Assembly (NCBI RefSeq): GCF_009936045.1
Contig: NZ_QWEQ01000005.1
Coordinates: 1-64,000 of the forward strand
DNA: 64,000 bases
DNA from: Emergencia sp. 1XD21-10
Lineage (GTDB): Bacteria; Bacillota; Clostridia; Peptostreptococcales; Anaerovoracaceae
Reading direction: 5' to 3'
Shown here: one piece after another, positions 63,925 through 64,000 of the stretch
How positions within the stretch are numbered: position 1 is the first letter of the stretch
Layout of the letters: the number at the start of each line of letters is the position of its first letter
Position numbers and translations under genes: made by a program
Notes under the pieces: model-generated
Database searches by the model: none
Told to the model about the DNA's origin: nothing
What the model saw: the letters and a program-made list of their open reading frames with translations, nothing else

Positions 63925-64000
63925 ACCTCCATGTGCTGGGTGTTAATTGCGCAAATTATATATGTATCTTCCCCCAGACTGATTAGGGGATTTAGAAATG

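Overview
The window reads as a chromosomal segment of an anaerobic Gram-positive bacterium of the class Clostridia. The basis is the gene order spoIIE-tilS-ftsH-coaX-dusB (the order known from Bacillus/Clostridia, here without hprT), a nine-gene V-type ATPase operon of the ntp kind with the Na+-binding residues, an S-box (SAM-I) riboswitch ahead of metK, a flavodoxin/ferredoxin protein, a MocR regulator, and a surface protein with a PATGD sorting signal. Nearly all genes lie on the minus strand. The exact genus cannot be read from the sequence.

Positions 1-15,600 are a defence island that looks acquired and is more AT-rich than what follows. Read in transcription order (right to left) it holds a small XRE regulator with a palindrome upstream, hsdM, a PIN-like nuclease, an hsdS N-half, an inverted hsdS C-half, a small cysteine-rich protein, a tyrosine recombinase, a complete hsdS, hsdR, a DUF262/DUF1524 (GmrSD-like) nuclease, RhuM, a Nudix hydrolase and a PLD-helicase cut off near position 78. 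Four copies of the 14-bp site TAAACAAGAATTTA (two per strand) lie exactly at the hsdS half-gene joints. This is therefore a phase-variable (shuffling) type I restriction-modification locus, with one hsdS joined (ON) and the other split by inversion (OFF). The PIN gene sits between hsdM and hsdS. A 24-codon mini-ORF that copies the HsdM C-terminus sits just before hsdS, apparently preserving translational coupling. At the right end of the island are a broken RhuM-like gene and decayed DNA.

Positions 15,700-29,000 hold rlmD-type rRNA methyltransferase with two 117-bp tandem copies of its 3' end, a DEAD-box helicase, a two-component system with a lipoprotein/ABC transporter operon (probable envelope-stress or peptide sensing), an EFR1-type flavodoxin-ferredoxin, a hotdog thioesterase and a two-gene operon of unknown function. 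Two families of imperfect palindromes occupy the gaps here: 34-bp units with GCACCATT arms and 35-bp units with GTGACA arms.

Positions 29,000-37,700 are the V-ATPase operon (ntpF-I-K-E-C-G-A-B-D order). Positions 38,000-45,700 hold an MFS transporter plus amidohydrolase pair controlled by a divergent MocR regulator that lacks the PLP lysine, a RelE/RelB-type toxin-antitoxin pair, a broken NCS2 purine permease and a PATGD surface protein. Positions 45,700-55,400 are the conserved housekeeping block dusB-coaX-pucR-ftsH-tilS-spoIIE-tatD. A second MFS/amidohydrolase pair (56,380-58,430) has lost four transmembrane helices from its transporter. The right end carries a PepSY-like secreted protein, metK with its riboswitch, an unknown 397-residue protein, a small cluster of DnaA-box-like sites and a cell-wall amidase with a frameshift at its catalytic motif.
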